Source: Chytridium lagenaria (Eukaryota; Chytridiomycota; Chytridiomycetes; Chytridiales; Chytridiaceae). Taken from it: a stretch of DNA of 64,000 nucleotides. Shown piece by piece: positions 1 to 11,700 of the stretch. A program made the position numbers and the translations under genes. The DNA lies in contig JAHLKC010000042.1 in the NCBI GenBank assembly GCA_025449115.1, forward strand, positions 124,001-188,000, read 5' to 3'. The notes under the pieces were generated by a model. It was not told the origin of the DNA. It made no database searches and saw only the letters and a program-made list of their open reading frames with translations. Numbering within the stretch: position 1 is the first letter of the stretch; each line of letters begins with the position of its first letter.

Positions 1-829
1 CTCCTTCAGGAATGTTGGACGTGCACACCCAATCCATTTCAGTAAAGCTCCTCGAACAAACATGACCCTCTTCATTAATTATGTAGACTCTGTTGCTGAT
101 CGCAAGATCGACAACCTTATGGGTACCATCCACCAGATATTGGGTTTGGGCATAGATAAAGCGGAAGAGGTCGCCACCTTTTGATGTCAACCAGAGTTCG
201 CTTGTCGAACCAGAAAGCTTGCGTATAGAGAGAGTTCCGGCAGGAAAAGTGTCTCCAGAGGTGTTGTTGTCAACGGGGAAATTGTGCATAATTAAATTCC
301 CGTTCGAGCCGACATAGGCAAATCTGGAACCGAAAATTGCTGTGCTGTTGCCTGCATATAATTTTTAATATAAGCAAAGCAAGTGAAAAAGTGTAAAAGC
401 ATTAGAGCAATGCGCCAAAAAAATAAATAAAAGATAAATCAAAAAGTAGAAAAGGATCACTAGGAATGAATAGAAGGCGAAATATCCAAGAAAAACAATA
501 CAAAACAACAAACAAGCAAAGGAGACAAAATAACTCACCTGTGCCTGGAATTTGAATCCACTCTCTCTCGTTAGGCTCCAATCTCATCAATCGCCCGTCT
601 GAATCCGATGCAAAAGTTCTTTCCTGGTACACTGTCCAAGAAGTAAAAGTAGTGTTGGTGTGAAAGGAGTATCTTGAGCCATAACCCCTCCTGGCTCATT
701 CATCAACACTGCAGTAGCCAAGAGCAGACCAACAATGGAGCGAAAGACATTTCGACGACTCCATGACGATGACAATGATGATGTTGATGATGAAGATATC
801 GACAATGATGATCCCTGTCCAGCAGGCAT
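1..829 (-). CDS. Receptor-like membrane protein A, 5' part (3' end outside window)
   Basis: Start chosen at 829: the first ~50 residues hold a Ser-rich stretch and a hydrophobic signal segment (VFRSIVGLLLATAVL) ending near VMAQ. Exon 1 runs to 539 and ends with EWIQIPGTG. A GTGAGT donor opens the intron, and exon 2 starts at 351 in phase 1. Exon 2 reads as propeller-like strands (GSRFAYVGSNGNLI, STSELWLTSKGGDLFRF, VCSRSF, DWVCTS) and leaves the window at base 1. These strands and the intron position match genes B (2014-3605) and C (5314-6954), so this is the third paralog. The frame breaks by one base between about 650 and 675, between the signal peptide and the first strand. The transmembrane helix and tail are off-window. 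Function not recognised; secreted or membrane-anchored by inference. Confidence 0.7.
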
Positions 830-2013
830 ACTTTTAACTCTATAATAATCGTTGCGGGCCGGCTTTGTTGCTGTTCTTTTTGCTTCTGTTATTGACGGTT
901 CGTATGAGGTAGGGTTGCTTGTATGGAGAGTAAAGACTGGATTTGATCCTATCGTTGTCTAAATCAAAACCACTGTCTCTATTTCTTTGTAATTCTTTGA
1001 CGTAATAGATTGATGGTTCTCTAGTTCTCTTTTCTTGCCTCCTTTACTTTTTCTCTCTCACTCTCACTCTCTCACTTTCTCTTCCCACTTCCAGAATCCA
1101 GTGTTGGTTACTTGCACACTCCACTGGGTACTTGAGGTTTCTCCACTTTGCAATATTGCAAGTAAAAGTGAGCCTGGGAGGGAGCTGACTAAATGGCAGT
1201 GAACAAGAGGGAGTCGCTCTACACACTTGGCAGCAGTGACGGAATGGAATGGAATGGAATCACAGCAAGCAGCAGCGTATCGTATAGATGGAGTGGAATG
1301 GATGGGTGGATTGGATATACGTAAAAAAGTGGAATAAATGCTAATAACTCAATAATAGATATGTAAATACTTGAAATTACTAAATCTACCAGAGTATATA
1401 CCTATAAACCCAATATCCTGTTTAGGTATTTTATAAAAAGCAAAAGAAAGACAAAAAGACACCAAATAAATGTCAGATGGCAGGGCATCACACTCTTAGT
1501 ATATATAGTATATACAGTATAGTATGTGGTAGATACAGTAGATATGATATACATAGGGAGTATATACTACCATGATCCCCTTTTCACTGCTCTGTATAAC
1601 GTAGTACAATGAGATAAATCCCTTTTTAAAATTTATTTTATTTATTTACATATGTGTAACACATGTATACCAGCCTCAACAATTACATATTAATTATTAT
1701 TATTAATAATAATAAATTTGTTTCATATGTGCAGATTGTTGTTGTTGATGTATTTGTTTGTTCCAAAAAGAAGACGAACTCGAAGAAATATGTGTCAAAA
1801 GATATTCTACACCCACATCAACCATCAAAGAAAAAGAAAGAATGAAAACATCTACATACATCATATAAAATAATGATATTCAATATTTTTTTAATTTTAA
1901 AAAATAGAGTTGACATTTGTAAGAAAACCGAGAAAAAAACATAAACAAAAACTTTGAGCTAATAATAAACCATCTTTGTTCTTTCTTTTCATTCTTTTGT
2001 TTTTTTGGTGTTT
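830..2013. other. Intergenic, AT-rich, low complexity
   Basis: Lies between the starts of gene A and the end of gene B. It contains a GGAAT repeat near 1240-1262, a TATA/GTATA-rich stretch near 1497-1570, and ATT/AAT runs near 1625-1710. The 1.2 kb upstream of 829 should hold the promoter of gene A. No convincing coding sequence seen. Confidence 0.6.
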
Positions 2014-3605
2014 TTACATCTTTCTTTTCTCACTCCACTCCATCACCTCTTTCCCTCCCATCTTTTCTTTCAACGTGCGTTCCCTATACACAGGGGGCGC
2101 CTCCTCCTCAAAGTCCACCGCCTGCGTCGAAACACTCCCAGTCCGTGGTGGCACCACCACCGCATTCTCCATCCTCGACACGGTAGGATTGGAAAACAAC
2201 AATCCAGTCTGCGCGTCATCAAACTGCGACGATTTCGTCTTGACGCTGTCACTCAACGCCTGCATTGATTTCAAGTGGCTGTTGCTGCTGCTGCTGCTGC
2301 TTCCGTGTAATCCTGTCAGTGAAGGGGTGATCATGTTGGAGGAGGAGGCAACCGCGACAGGGGGAGGTGTGTAAGGTGAAGACGATGATGAGGATGATGG
2401 GGGGTAATAAGTGTCGTTGCTCATATGATTGGGGGGTTGGTAGAAATGGGTCTTGGCGTCAGAGGGAAGAGTGTCACGACGATGACGTCTCATCAAAAGA
2501 ACGAGAGCCACAGCACCAGCGATAAGAGCGCATACTCCAACTGTACTTCCAACAATGATTCCAACAGGCATCGACTGTGATGATGAACTTGCGGCTGCCG
2601 TCGTGGAATTCGAAGGTCCCGCTATCGACGCAACGTTTGGATTCACACCTGAAGAAGGAGACGGAGAAGGAGGAGGAGGAGGACTAAAGCACGACACGTT
2701 ACGATCACAAAACGTCTCATCCACACTTCCATCATTGTTCAACACCAACGGCAGGTTACTGTCATTCGGCACATTCAACCATTTAGCATCGCTCGTGAAC
2801 CCCGTGTAAAAAAAGGTTGAATCCTCCGTCAATGGTAACTGTGAAGCCCACAATCTCCCAATCGTATCCATCCCATACACAATCTCATCACTCGCCGCAA
2901 CATACCGAAACGTCACCCCCTTGGGATTCTCCCCACACACCCAATCCCTCGTCTCAAAACTTCTTGAACAAATCTGTCGAGACGCCTGGGTGACCACAAA
3001 CACCCTCTCCCTGACCGCCACATCCACAATAGAGAACGTCGTGTCCGTCCCAAACCCACGTGGTCGACGTAACCAGTTATGAAGAACGTTGGTGAAACTC
3101 ATCAACCAGATCTCGCCTGTGGATGAACCAGAGTGCTTTGTAAAAACGCCTGTTGGACCGCCGAATTGGTTTGCCCAGATGGCTCCAGTGTCGAGACGGG
3201 TTGGAGGGATGCTGTTGATGACGTAAAGGGATCCTTCGGCGCCAATGCCTGCGAGACCTGAACCCACAACAACCACACCGACCGCTTATATACATAAGAT
3301 ATAAACAATAAAAAAAAAAGGCAAACCAAAAATGGTGAGCATATCTCTTTATCACATTTCAAGTTGAAATGGTTGTTGTAATATGAAATGAATGATTCGC
3401 ACTCACATATCCCCGCAATCCGCGTCCACGATGTAGAGTTGGGCCTTCGCATCCACACCAGCGGATCCTTGTTCCCATCTGCAATGTAAGCGTACCCCTC
3501 AAACGTAGTGTAAGTTCTATAAGGTGATGTAGGGACCCCCTGAGAAGCGACCCCATGCAGCATCACCATCACCATCAGCATCACCATCAATGACAGTGGC
3601 ATCAT
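2014..3605 (-). CDS. Receptor-like membrane protein B (propeller ectodomain, one TM, PPVY tail)
   Basis: Two exons, 3605-3407 and 3284-2014, joined by a phase-1 intron (donor GTGAGT), give an intact 489-residue protein. Residues ~1-25 are a Met-rich hydrophobic signal peptide. The ectodomain has about six strand-turn units with Trp and Gly-x-Leu/Ile-Trp patterns (WMRRPNSTSWTRI, GAEGSLYVI, GEIWLMSF, ICSRSF, DTIGRLWAS), suggesting a tectonin-like or other beta-propeller. A Cys-containing segment is followed by a Pro/Ser stalk. One transmembrane helix (VGIIVGSTVGVCALIAGAVA) lies near residue 300, then RRHRRD as stop-transfer. The ~160-residue tail is Ser-rich and ends with APPVYRE, a PPxY motif of the kind bound by WW domains of Rsp5/Nedd4 ligases. 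This is the only one of the three paralogs free of frame breaks. Ligand unknown. Role as a surface receptor or wall sensor is inference. Confidence 0.85.
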
Positions 3606-3639
3606 GACGGGCAAGATGAGGAGTTGTTTATCTTTTTGT

Positions 3640-3735
3640 AGTAGTAGCAGTAGTAGTAGTGGTGGTAGTGGTGGTAGTGGTGGTAGTGGTGGTAGTAGTA
3701 GTGGTAGGTGATGGTAGGTGATGGTAATGATGGTA
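3640..3735. repeat. GTA/GTG trinucleotide microsatellite
   Basis: Interrupted GTA/GTGGTA repeat immediately upstream of the start of gene B (3605). If transcribed it would lie in its 5' leader. Confidence 0.85.
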
Positions 3736-4242
3736 GGTGATGGTAGCAGTAGTGTATTGCAGCAAACTTGTGGTGTGCACAGTAAATAATAATAAATATT
3801 TATTATATAAAGAGTCATGGAAAGATTTCTTTGGACTACCTTTCTCAAGGGGTGTGTAACAATTGTGTTTTGACGTGGTTTCCAATTAATTGTTATATAC
3901 TATTAAAGTTTATTTTTCAAAATTCATGTTTCATTTGATCGTTTTATAATTGAATATTTAAATAATAATATAGAATACCAACGGGCACACCTCCTCTAAT
4001 TAATCATAAGTAAATATATATTACTGCGGGTTATTATTATATATGGATAGGTCCAACAGACAACGACGACGGTTCAAGAGAAACATCAAAAGTTTAAAGT
4101 TCCATTTACAACTGCCTCACAGGGGCATCAAGAGGGAGAACATGGGTATGTATGTAATGTAATGTCATGTCATGTCATGTCATGTCACAGAGGAAGGGAG
4201 AGCGAACAAGAACAAGAGGTGAGAAGCAACACGAGAAAAGGA

Positions 4243-4323
4243 ACAGACGAAAAGAAAAAAGAGTCAACTGGATAGGTGGGTAACAGACGAAAAGAAAAAG
4301 AGTCAACCGGATAGGTGGGTAAC
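4243..4323. repeat. 40-bp tandem duplication
   Basis: Two near-identical units of about 40 bp beginning ACAGACGAAAAG and ending GATAGGTGGGTA. They differ by one A in the A run and by CTGG versus CCGG. Confidence 0.85.
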
Positions 4324-4487
4324 AAAGAAATGCAACGAGAGCAAGGTTCAACATCATCACGTATTTATTTCTTTATATTTATATTTATATATTTTATATG
4401 AATGAATGAATGAATGGGGATGGGGATGGCTGGGTACATCTGGGTAATACAAAAGCTCTGGCTTTTTCTTTTGTACAGTTAGGGTTA

Positions 4488-4592
4488 CACCATCCATCCA
4501 TCATCCATCCATCCATCCGTATTATTCCATCCATCCATCCATCCCACCCATTCATTATTCCACCCATTCATTTTATTCATCCGTCCATTCCT
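4488..4592. repeat. CATC/CATT tetranucleotide repeat
   Basis: Imperfect ATCC tetranucleotide array, interrupted by CGTATT and ACCCATTC segments. Confidence 0.8.
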
Positions 4593-5313
4593 GATGCATG
4601 CAAATCTACACAAACTTGTGTCATTGCTTCCAACTCAACAGATCTCTTAAACTCGTCTTGCTCATTCACGCTGTGCATAGTTTAGCTTCCTTCCCAGCCT
4701 TGACGAGGGGTCCACACAAGCAACTCTCTTTTCTGTAAAAACACGGCAAGGTAAACCGGAATCTTTGATGAACCATCCAACTCACAATCAAAATGAAATC
4801 TATGACAGCCAGTTCTTGGATTGTTTTTTTTTTTTTTGAAGAAACTTTGTTTGGGCTTCAACGCTGCTGTGAAGCCAAAAAGTAGGACAATGACTGTCTT
4901 TTCTGGGTTTGTCTGCATGTCAAAACAAAAGGTGTTTTCTAAAGAGAAGGGATAAAAGTGTTTTCTACGATGCATATTCTTCATAAATAAAGGTGTAAAA
5001 TATATTTTATGGCCCCAAAGCTGTTTGATATGCGCTTTGGATGACTTTGAGCCCTTTCTTTTACAGACTTTTCTGTGGCTTCTGGGTATCAGCCAAATCA
5101 CCCATTCTTATTCACCTGACAATCTTCGGGCGGCTTCCTTCCCTCCATCGTTTCAAAATCGCACAATAAAAGAGGGCATCTTCAGGGTCAACCTGGATAC
5201 ATACCGAAGACAAACACATAACGATCGCTATAACTAACTGTCTTTTTCGTCTGGCCGCCTTTTGAAAGGCTAGTCGTAGAGTCCCTCTCTCCCACATTCC
5301 GTCCTTTATACAC

Positions 5314-6954
5314 ATGCTCTTCTCCGTCGTCGTCGTCTGGCTTCTGGCCGTCATCTCCATCGTCCATGCCCAACCTGCAACTCCTTACAGGACTTACACA
5401 ACCTACCAAGGCTACGCCTACGTTTCAGATGGAAACCCAAGCGCCGGAATCTGGATGCGAAGACCCGGTGAATCCACATGGACTAGGATTCCAGGCATCT
5501 GTAAGTCGGGGTCCATTCTCTCCATTCCAACACACCATGATCAAAGTAACTCAACATCTATCCATAAGGTGAGGCCGTTGTGGTTTTCGGTAATCGAATC
5601 GCAGGAATAGGCGGTGAAGGATCACTTTACACCCTCCCTTCAGCACCCCCATCTCGTCTCGACAATGGCGGTATCTGGACAAACCAACTTAACCCCTCTG
5701 CTTTATCCAAACCCGCCGGATCACCTGACGGACGTTTATGGGTCATGAGCCGTGCCGGTACCCTCCATACCTGGACAGGAAGCGTAAGAGGATTCACCCT
5801 CGATGCCACCTTTAAAATCATCGATCTCGCCATCAGGGATCGAGTCTACGTCATCACTCAAGGAGATGGACGTGTCTGTTCAAGAAGCTTCGATACCAGG
5901 ATTGGGTTTGCGCATCCAATCCACCCAACGTTGCTTTCCGTTTAGTCGCCGCAGCGGGGGGCGTCGTGTACTGCATTGACTTCACGGGAGAATTGTATTC
6001 CACAAGGTTACCTTTAACCGAATCTTCCACCTTCTTTGCTACCGGCTTTTTCAGCAACGCCAAATGGCTCAACTCAACGTCCCCAACGATGGATCCACAC
6101 CCATCATCTTGAACGTCGATGGAAGCATCACGACGATATCTGTAATCGCGTCAACTGCGTCATGTCCACCAACCCCGCAAACCCCTCAGACCCCACAAAC
6201 CCCTCAGACCCCACAAACCCTCAGACTCCACAGACTCCAACCCATCAACAGACTCAACCTCTCCCTCATCCACAGAACCCACCTCCTCCACCGCCTCGAT
6301 GCTCGAAAACACCTCCCCAACAACACCTCCCTCACAATCAAACTCCATCTTTAATGTCGTCGTCGTCTCAAAACCCAACAACCCTCTCACCAACACCCTC
6401 ACCGGGTCCGATCCATCGGCAAATAACTTATCCCATCCACAATCCCCATCTACGTCCGCATCATCGTCCCCCCCCGTTGGCATCATTGGAGGCGTTTTAG
6501 GAGGTTGCGTCGTCATCGCAGGTGCCGCCGCTTTACACATCCTTCGACGTCGCCCCACAAAACCTCCACCCAACAACCCTCCATACAAGTTCACACCACC
6601 ATCAGATATCACTAAACTCCATATCGACTCAACTCCCTTCCCCATCGCTAAAACACCCCCACCTTCTTCCTCCCACCCCAATAACATCACAACACCCCTC
6701 AATAATATCACAACACCCCAAATCTCTCCCCAGCACAAGCTCGCAACACCCCAAATCTCCCCCCCAGCACAAGCCTATCGCAATCATCCCGTTTATCCAC
6801 CTCACTCGAAACATTCAAATGATCATAGCTTGTTCCCTGGCGCGACATCGTCAAACTCTTTAATGGCGGAAGCTCAAATGGGGGTGATGCACCGCCTCTG
6901 TATAGAGAGAATACGGGAATAAGGCCAACTTGGGAAAGTAAAGGAAAGATGTGA
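5314..6954 (+). CDS. Receptor-like membrane protein C (several frame breaks; PPLY tail)
   Basis: Exon 1 (5314-5500) encodes a clean signal peptide (MLFSVVVVWLLAVISIVHAQ) and the first propeller strand TPYRTYTTYQGYAYVSDG. A phase-1 intron at the same place as in A and B leads to exon 2 at 5569. The ectodomain follows gene B closely, then comes a stalk of DPTNPS-type repeats. The transmembrane segment is PVGIIGGVLGGCVVIAGAAA, followed by a basic RRRPTK and a tail with APPLYRENT (PPxY) before the stop at 6952. The frame breaks near 5903, near 6072 (an extra CTCAA), near 6128, near 6219 (one C fewer in a repeat unit) and near 6850. Similarity to B resumes after each break, so these are consensus errors or very recent decay. 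Read literally the gene would end at 5945. Confidence 0.7.
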
Positions 6955-7650
6955 ATGTGGTGAAAAGCCAGATTTGTTTGTTGGTGTTCTTTTTTTTTTT
7001 TTTTTAGAAATGTCGAGGATTTATGTACGCTCCACGGCATCTTTAGACGTTTTTCATTTATTTCGTTACATTATATTATAGAGTTTTATTCAAATATATA
7101 AGGTTCTTTAATCCAAGATTTCTGTATAACGTCTTACGCGCCCTCTCGCTAAAATTAAAACTTCCCCAACACAAAGGACAGTCATCAATCCTCCAATTGA
7201 AAAAACTCTGTGCAGTCAAAGATCCGCCATCAGCGTGTAAAGCGAGCGCGTTACAAAAAGAAGGGTATGATGCACCAGTCTCACAGAAAGAAAGAGTTTG
7301 ATGCATCAATACCCACAGTCTCACAACAACTCAACACGCGATAAAAATAAAGGAACACTATATCTTTGGGGTGGGGGAGTATATGTTTCATCATATTTCA
7401 TAAGAGGCTAACAAGAAGCATTCACATTCACTATACATTCCAAAAAAGAGTGGGGTGGGATAGAGGTTCTTATAAAAGGGGGTTTTGTATCAAAAAAAAA
7501 AACAAAGAAAAGGGTAGGGGATTCACAGTACAAGGGGGGGGGTTTACAAAAAAAAATAAGGTAGAGTGGGGTTTTACATTGGGGAAGAAGAAGAAGAGGT
7601 TTTACAAAAAAAAAAGGGGGGGGTAGGGATACGCTATTTATATATCGATT
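6955..7650. other. Intergenic between convergent genes C and amylase
   Basis: Two genes end here, so it holds two terminator/polyadenylation regions. The 7360-7630 part is a G- and A-rich low-complexity stretch with long A and G runs. No gene seen. Confidence 0.6.
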
Positions 7651-10600
7651 TTAGACGTAGACTTTGGGGTCGCCGTTGAGTGCGATGGTGTAGCTATGAA
7701 CATAAAGTGTTAGTTTTGAGATAAATGAAGGGGAGGAGAGGAAGTGGGAACGAGACTTACAATCCGTCGGCGCCAGGGGCGATGGTGTCAGCGGGGGTGA
7801 GGACGTTACGAAGAACTACAAAAAGGAAAATAAGTTAAAACATTGTTTTCAATCAAATAACGCAAGCAAAAGAAAGGGGAGGTGGGAACCGGTAGAGACT
7901 AAACGTAGAAGGAAGGAGGTGGGAGGGACACTCACCCTTGTTATCCCCAAACGACGCCGCAACTCTCACCGTGGTGCTCACCACTTCCAGAGTTTGTCAA
8001 CGCAATCAAAAACGGCTTCCTGGCAATCACATAAGTATTGGTCGGGTTCGCCGGTCCCGCCTTGACAGCCCTAGCATTCACAAAAATCTCCCGTCCAATA
8101 TCCCTCCTCGCCTTCTGCATGACGCTCAACCACTGATAAATCCCTGCACTCGGCATAGAATTGAACCCAGAGTCCCACACGGGTCGTCGGTACTCTCCAC
8201 CATCGCTGTACGCCTGTTCCGTGCCTTGGTAAATGTTGGGGATACCGTCTGCAAAGAGAATGTAGGCGAGCGCGTTGCGGTAAAGGGACTGGTCGGGTTG
8301 GAGCTTGAGGAAACGGTCTTGGTCTTGGTTGTCGATAAAAGTTGCCGAGGACCGTCACGTCCGTGAAAGCTTCGCCGTTGTAGAAGGTTTGGTCGTCAAT
8401 GGTTTTCATGGGAGTTTTGTTGACAAAGACGTTGCGAATAATGGCCGAGTAGGTGGGGTAGCCTTGGAGGGATGCCATGACGCGTTGGTAGGCGCCAACG
8501 TAGGGGGTGCTGAATGGATAAATGGTTTTAGAAATTAGTTTACAAGATAGGAATTGAGATACTGAAAAAAAGGCGCGACCAAAGTATATAAATCCAGAGA
8601 TATTTGCTGAATAGTTAAACAGCAAAAAAGAAAGAAAACAATAGAAAACAAGAAAAAAAAACACATATACTCACAAACTCTGCGCGACCTCTCCCATACA
8701 AAACTTATTTCCAGCAGCCGCCACATAACCCGGCCAAAAGTCCATCCTCACGTGTCTAACAGCATCCAAGCGATACCCATCCGCCCAAACCCATCGACAA
8801 ACCTCATCCCCTTCAACAAATGCTCCACCGTCTCCCCATCCTCCGTGTTCAAATCCGGGTTCACCGGGTTCAATCGACAAAACTCCATGGTGCTCTGCGG
8901 CGGGTTGGCCGAGTAGTTGATATCACAGGGGGAATGGTAGTTGGAGGCCTTGTTGAGCGGCGCAGGGTACTGATTCGGCGCGTTCCCGTTCAACGGACCA
9001 ACGTGGTTGGGACCGTGTCAATCATGACAAGCATATCACGAGCGTGAGCCGCGGCAATGAGATCGCGTAAATCTTGTTTCTGCACCAAACGCGCCGTTGA
9101 TTTTCAAAAAGTCGCGAGGCCAGTAAACCGTGGTATCCTCCGGGGGTGTTGTCGATAACAGAGGAGATCCAGATGGCGTCAAAACCCATGTTTTGGATGT
9201 AGTCGAGCTTGTTGATGATGCCGCGCCATTTGCCACCGCAGTAGTTGTTGAGGATGGTGTTGAAGTCGCAGAAGGAGTTGTCTTCCGGTGGCGCGGGAGA
9301 AACGGTCGGTCATGAGCTGGTAGATGGAGCGACCTTTCCAGCCTGCGGGAACAAACTTGGGGAAGTCAACGCGGTAGTTAAAGTTGGGGCTGTATGATGT
9401 GTTGGGGAGGGGGAAATTTGCAAGTTAGCGTGATAAAATAAATCATAAGAAGAGTCATTAACAAGAAAAGGAGGAAACAGAAAGAAAAAATAATTTAGCT
9501 AAACTCACCCTCCATTGCTATCAAAAGTCACAACACCAGAAGCAGTGTACTTGAGGAAGAAACTATACCAAAAGCAAATCAGCAACTAACTTTATGACCT
9601 AAAGTCCTAAAAAATAAGGAAAATAGAAGACAATACTCACCATCATCCCTGCGCCACCATCACTGGGTCTCCCTCAAACTTCCAGTAATCATACCCAGGC
9701 ACAAGACTCTTACTATCAAACCGTCCAGTGATCGTCGTGGTGGTCGTCGAAAACAGGCCGACCTTGTTGGAGCACACAATCTCAAGGAGTGGGGTCGCGC
9801 CAGGTCGGATCCACACACCTCCAGCAAGGGTGTTGGTGGTGGGATCGTAAGCGTAGCTTTCGAGGAGGACAGCTTGGTTGCGAGGACCTTCGGGATGCGG
9901 GCGGACGGTGGACGTGAAGGTAGGTATGACAGGGGGGCAATAGTGGTGGTAGTGATGATGGCTGTGGAAGAGGTTGGGACCACTACAGTGCAGTTGTAGT
10001 GGTGGTGGTCAAGGTCGGAGGGGCGGTAATGGTGGTTGTGCTAGTGGGCACGACTACGGTGGTGGAAGTTGGCACAACAACGGTGGTTGAGGTGGGGCGT
10101 AGCTGTGGTCGTGTAGTAGTAACTGTAGTAGTAGTCGAAACAGGGAGTTCAGGAGCTCCAGAGGCAGGGGCAGTGTAAGGTCTAGTTTTGAGCCGTTTAG
10201 ATACAAACACGAAACGCGTATAGGCAAGAGATCGGTAAAGTGGATTACAAGAAAAAGAAAAAAATTGAGACCCTACCCATCATTGTACGTCCACTCCATT
10301 CACAATGTAAGAAACAGCAATCTATTTAAATGAAGAGAAAAGAAATGGTCTGTTAAAAAAACAAACATGTAAACCGAGAGACTTACCCTAGACCCAGTCA
10401 CAAATGCACCGGCGGCGGCAGCATTTACAGACCAAGCCTCATATCCATTGGTGCTTGTCGACAAGTAAGAGGCAGGAGCACTGACAGTCTGACCAGTAGT
10501 CGGGTGAGTCACGGTCAAGGTCACGACTTTCGTGAAAGCAATGTTGCGAACCTACAGAGTGAAACAGTATGAGTAAAGAAAAAGAGTGGTGAAAAGTATG

Positions 10601-11700
10601 CAAAGAAAGAAAGCATGCAACAAAGACGAAAGGATGCAACAAAGAAGAAAAGGATGTAACAAAGAAGGAAAGGAGAGGAAGGATGAAAACTTGCCCAGAT
10701 TCTGGCTGAAAGGGAAGAAGTCCCGTCAAAGGCGTAGGAGGTGAGCTTGACCGGGTCAGTGAAGGGACGGCAGGGTTCAAGGCAATCGAGACAACGGGGA
10801 CGGCAGGGACGCGGTAGTTGGTACTAGATAAATGGGATAATGTGAGTAATCAATTGATGGGGAAAAGAGTATGACAACTTACTTTGCATTGTTGTCATAG
10901 TAATTGGTGCCAGCAACCGTGTACTGAATGTAGAACTAAACAGAGAAAAAAAGGGGAAGGGCTATTAGAATAACTCTTTAAAAAAGTACAACAAATACAA
11001 TACATTTGTTCCTGGAGCGATAAACGCAGGGTGGAACCAGAAAAGGTCCAAAGCTCTTGGTTGTTTGTACCAGAGGAGGCATAGTTGGCTTGAAATAAAG
11101 TTGGTGGTGGACCATCCTGTCCCAGTGGGGTTGCTGTAGAACACGCGAAGCACCTTGTTGAAGCTCAAGTTGTTGACCTAATCAAGAGCATGGAGTGATA
11201 TGAGCAATTAGAAGTAGAATAGGGGGTTGAAACCAGATAGAGTAGTAAAAAGTGGTGTGAATAATCGATAGAAGAATGGTGAGTTAAGTTGGTATGGATA
11301 GGAAGTGGGCATAGCAGGAGGAGTAGTAGTAGCAGTGAGTATGAGTACTCATAGGAGTAGCGGTAAAAGTAGTTGTATGACTAGTCGTCAAAGTAATGGT
11401 AAAAAGTTGTATTGATAGCGCTGATATGGAAGTGGTTGGGTAGCGAGCTTGAAGTTGCTCGCCCTGCTGCGCAGAGCTCGGCAGAGCCTCGTTAATTTAA
11501 AGCTTACTCACCCAAATGGCACCGGCGAGCAATCCATTGGCATCCGTGTTAAACCTCTGCAATTGGATGTTTCCAGCGGTGGGGTTTGAGAGGGGAGAGG
11601 ACGACATTTGCAGCCAAGACAACGGTAGAGGTGGATTGAAGGATGGAGAGGAGAGCGAGAGAGAAAAGAAAAAGGAGCAGCTCCTCTTGATCCAGTTCAT
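7651..11700 (-). CDS. Secreted alpha-amylase (GH13) with three N-terminal CBM21-like modules
   Basis: Hydrolyses internal alpha-1,4 bonds of starch or glycogen outside the cell. Exon 1 (11700-11512) gives a hydrophobic signal and the start of module 1. CBM21 hallmarks are [12 protein letters not shown] and YYDNNA for module 1, [12 protein letters not shown] and SYIVNG for module 2, and GGVWIRPGA and FFLKYTASG for module 3. A Thr/Pro/Val-rich linker (TSTTVVVP repeats, ~9985-10130) separates modules 2 and 3. The GH13 barrel covers ~9350-7950: FDAIWISSV, region I (IDTV..NHVG), region [13 protein letters not shown] with the nucleophile Asp, region III GEVAQS, region [12 protein letters not shown], then [12 protein letters not shown]. 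Region IV has Gln where the family has His. The last small exons encode [10 protein letters not shown] and the end DPKVYV. At least eight introns. Frame breaks occur in the signal peptide, both outer CBMs, regions I-II and before region IV (TTTT run at ~8338). Confidence 0.88.

Larger units (their letters stand above)
3606..5313. other. Intergenic between divergent genes B and C
   Basis: A 1.7-kb spacer with divergent starts at both ends, so it should hold both promoters. It contains the microsatellite at 3640-3735, GTCAT repeats near 4160-4187, a 40-bp tandem duplication at 4243-4323, and CATC repeats at ~4490-4590. A minus-strand open frame at 4682-5101 shows no recognisable domain and is not called. 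Confidence 0.6.

Noticed and set aside
4682..5101. 139-codon minus-strand frame
   Set aside because: Low-complexity, Lys-rich where it crosses a T run, no domain, and lies in the divergent promoter region of genes B and C.
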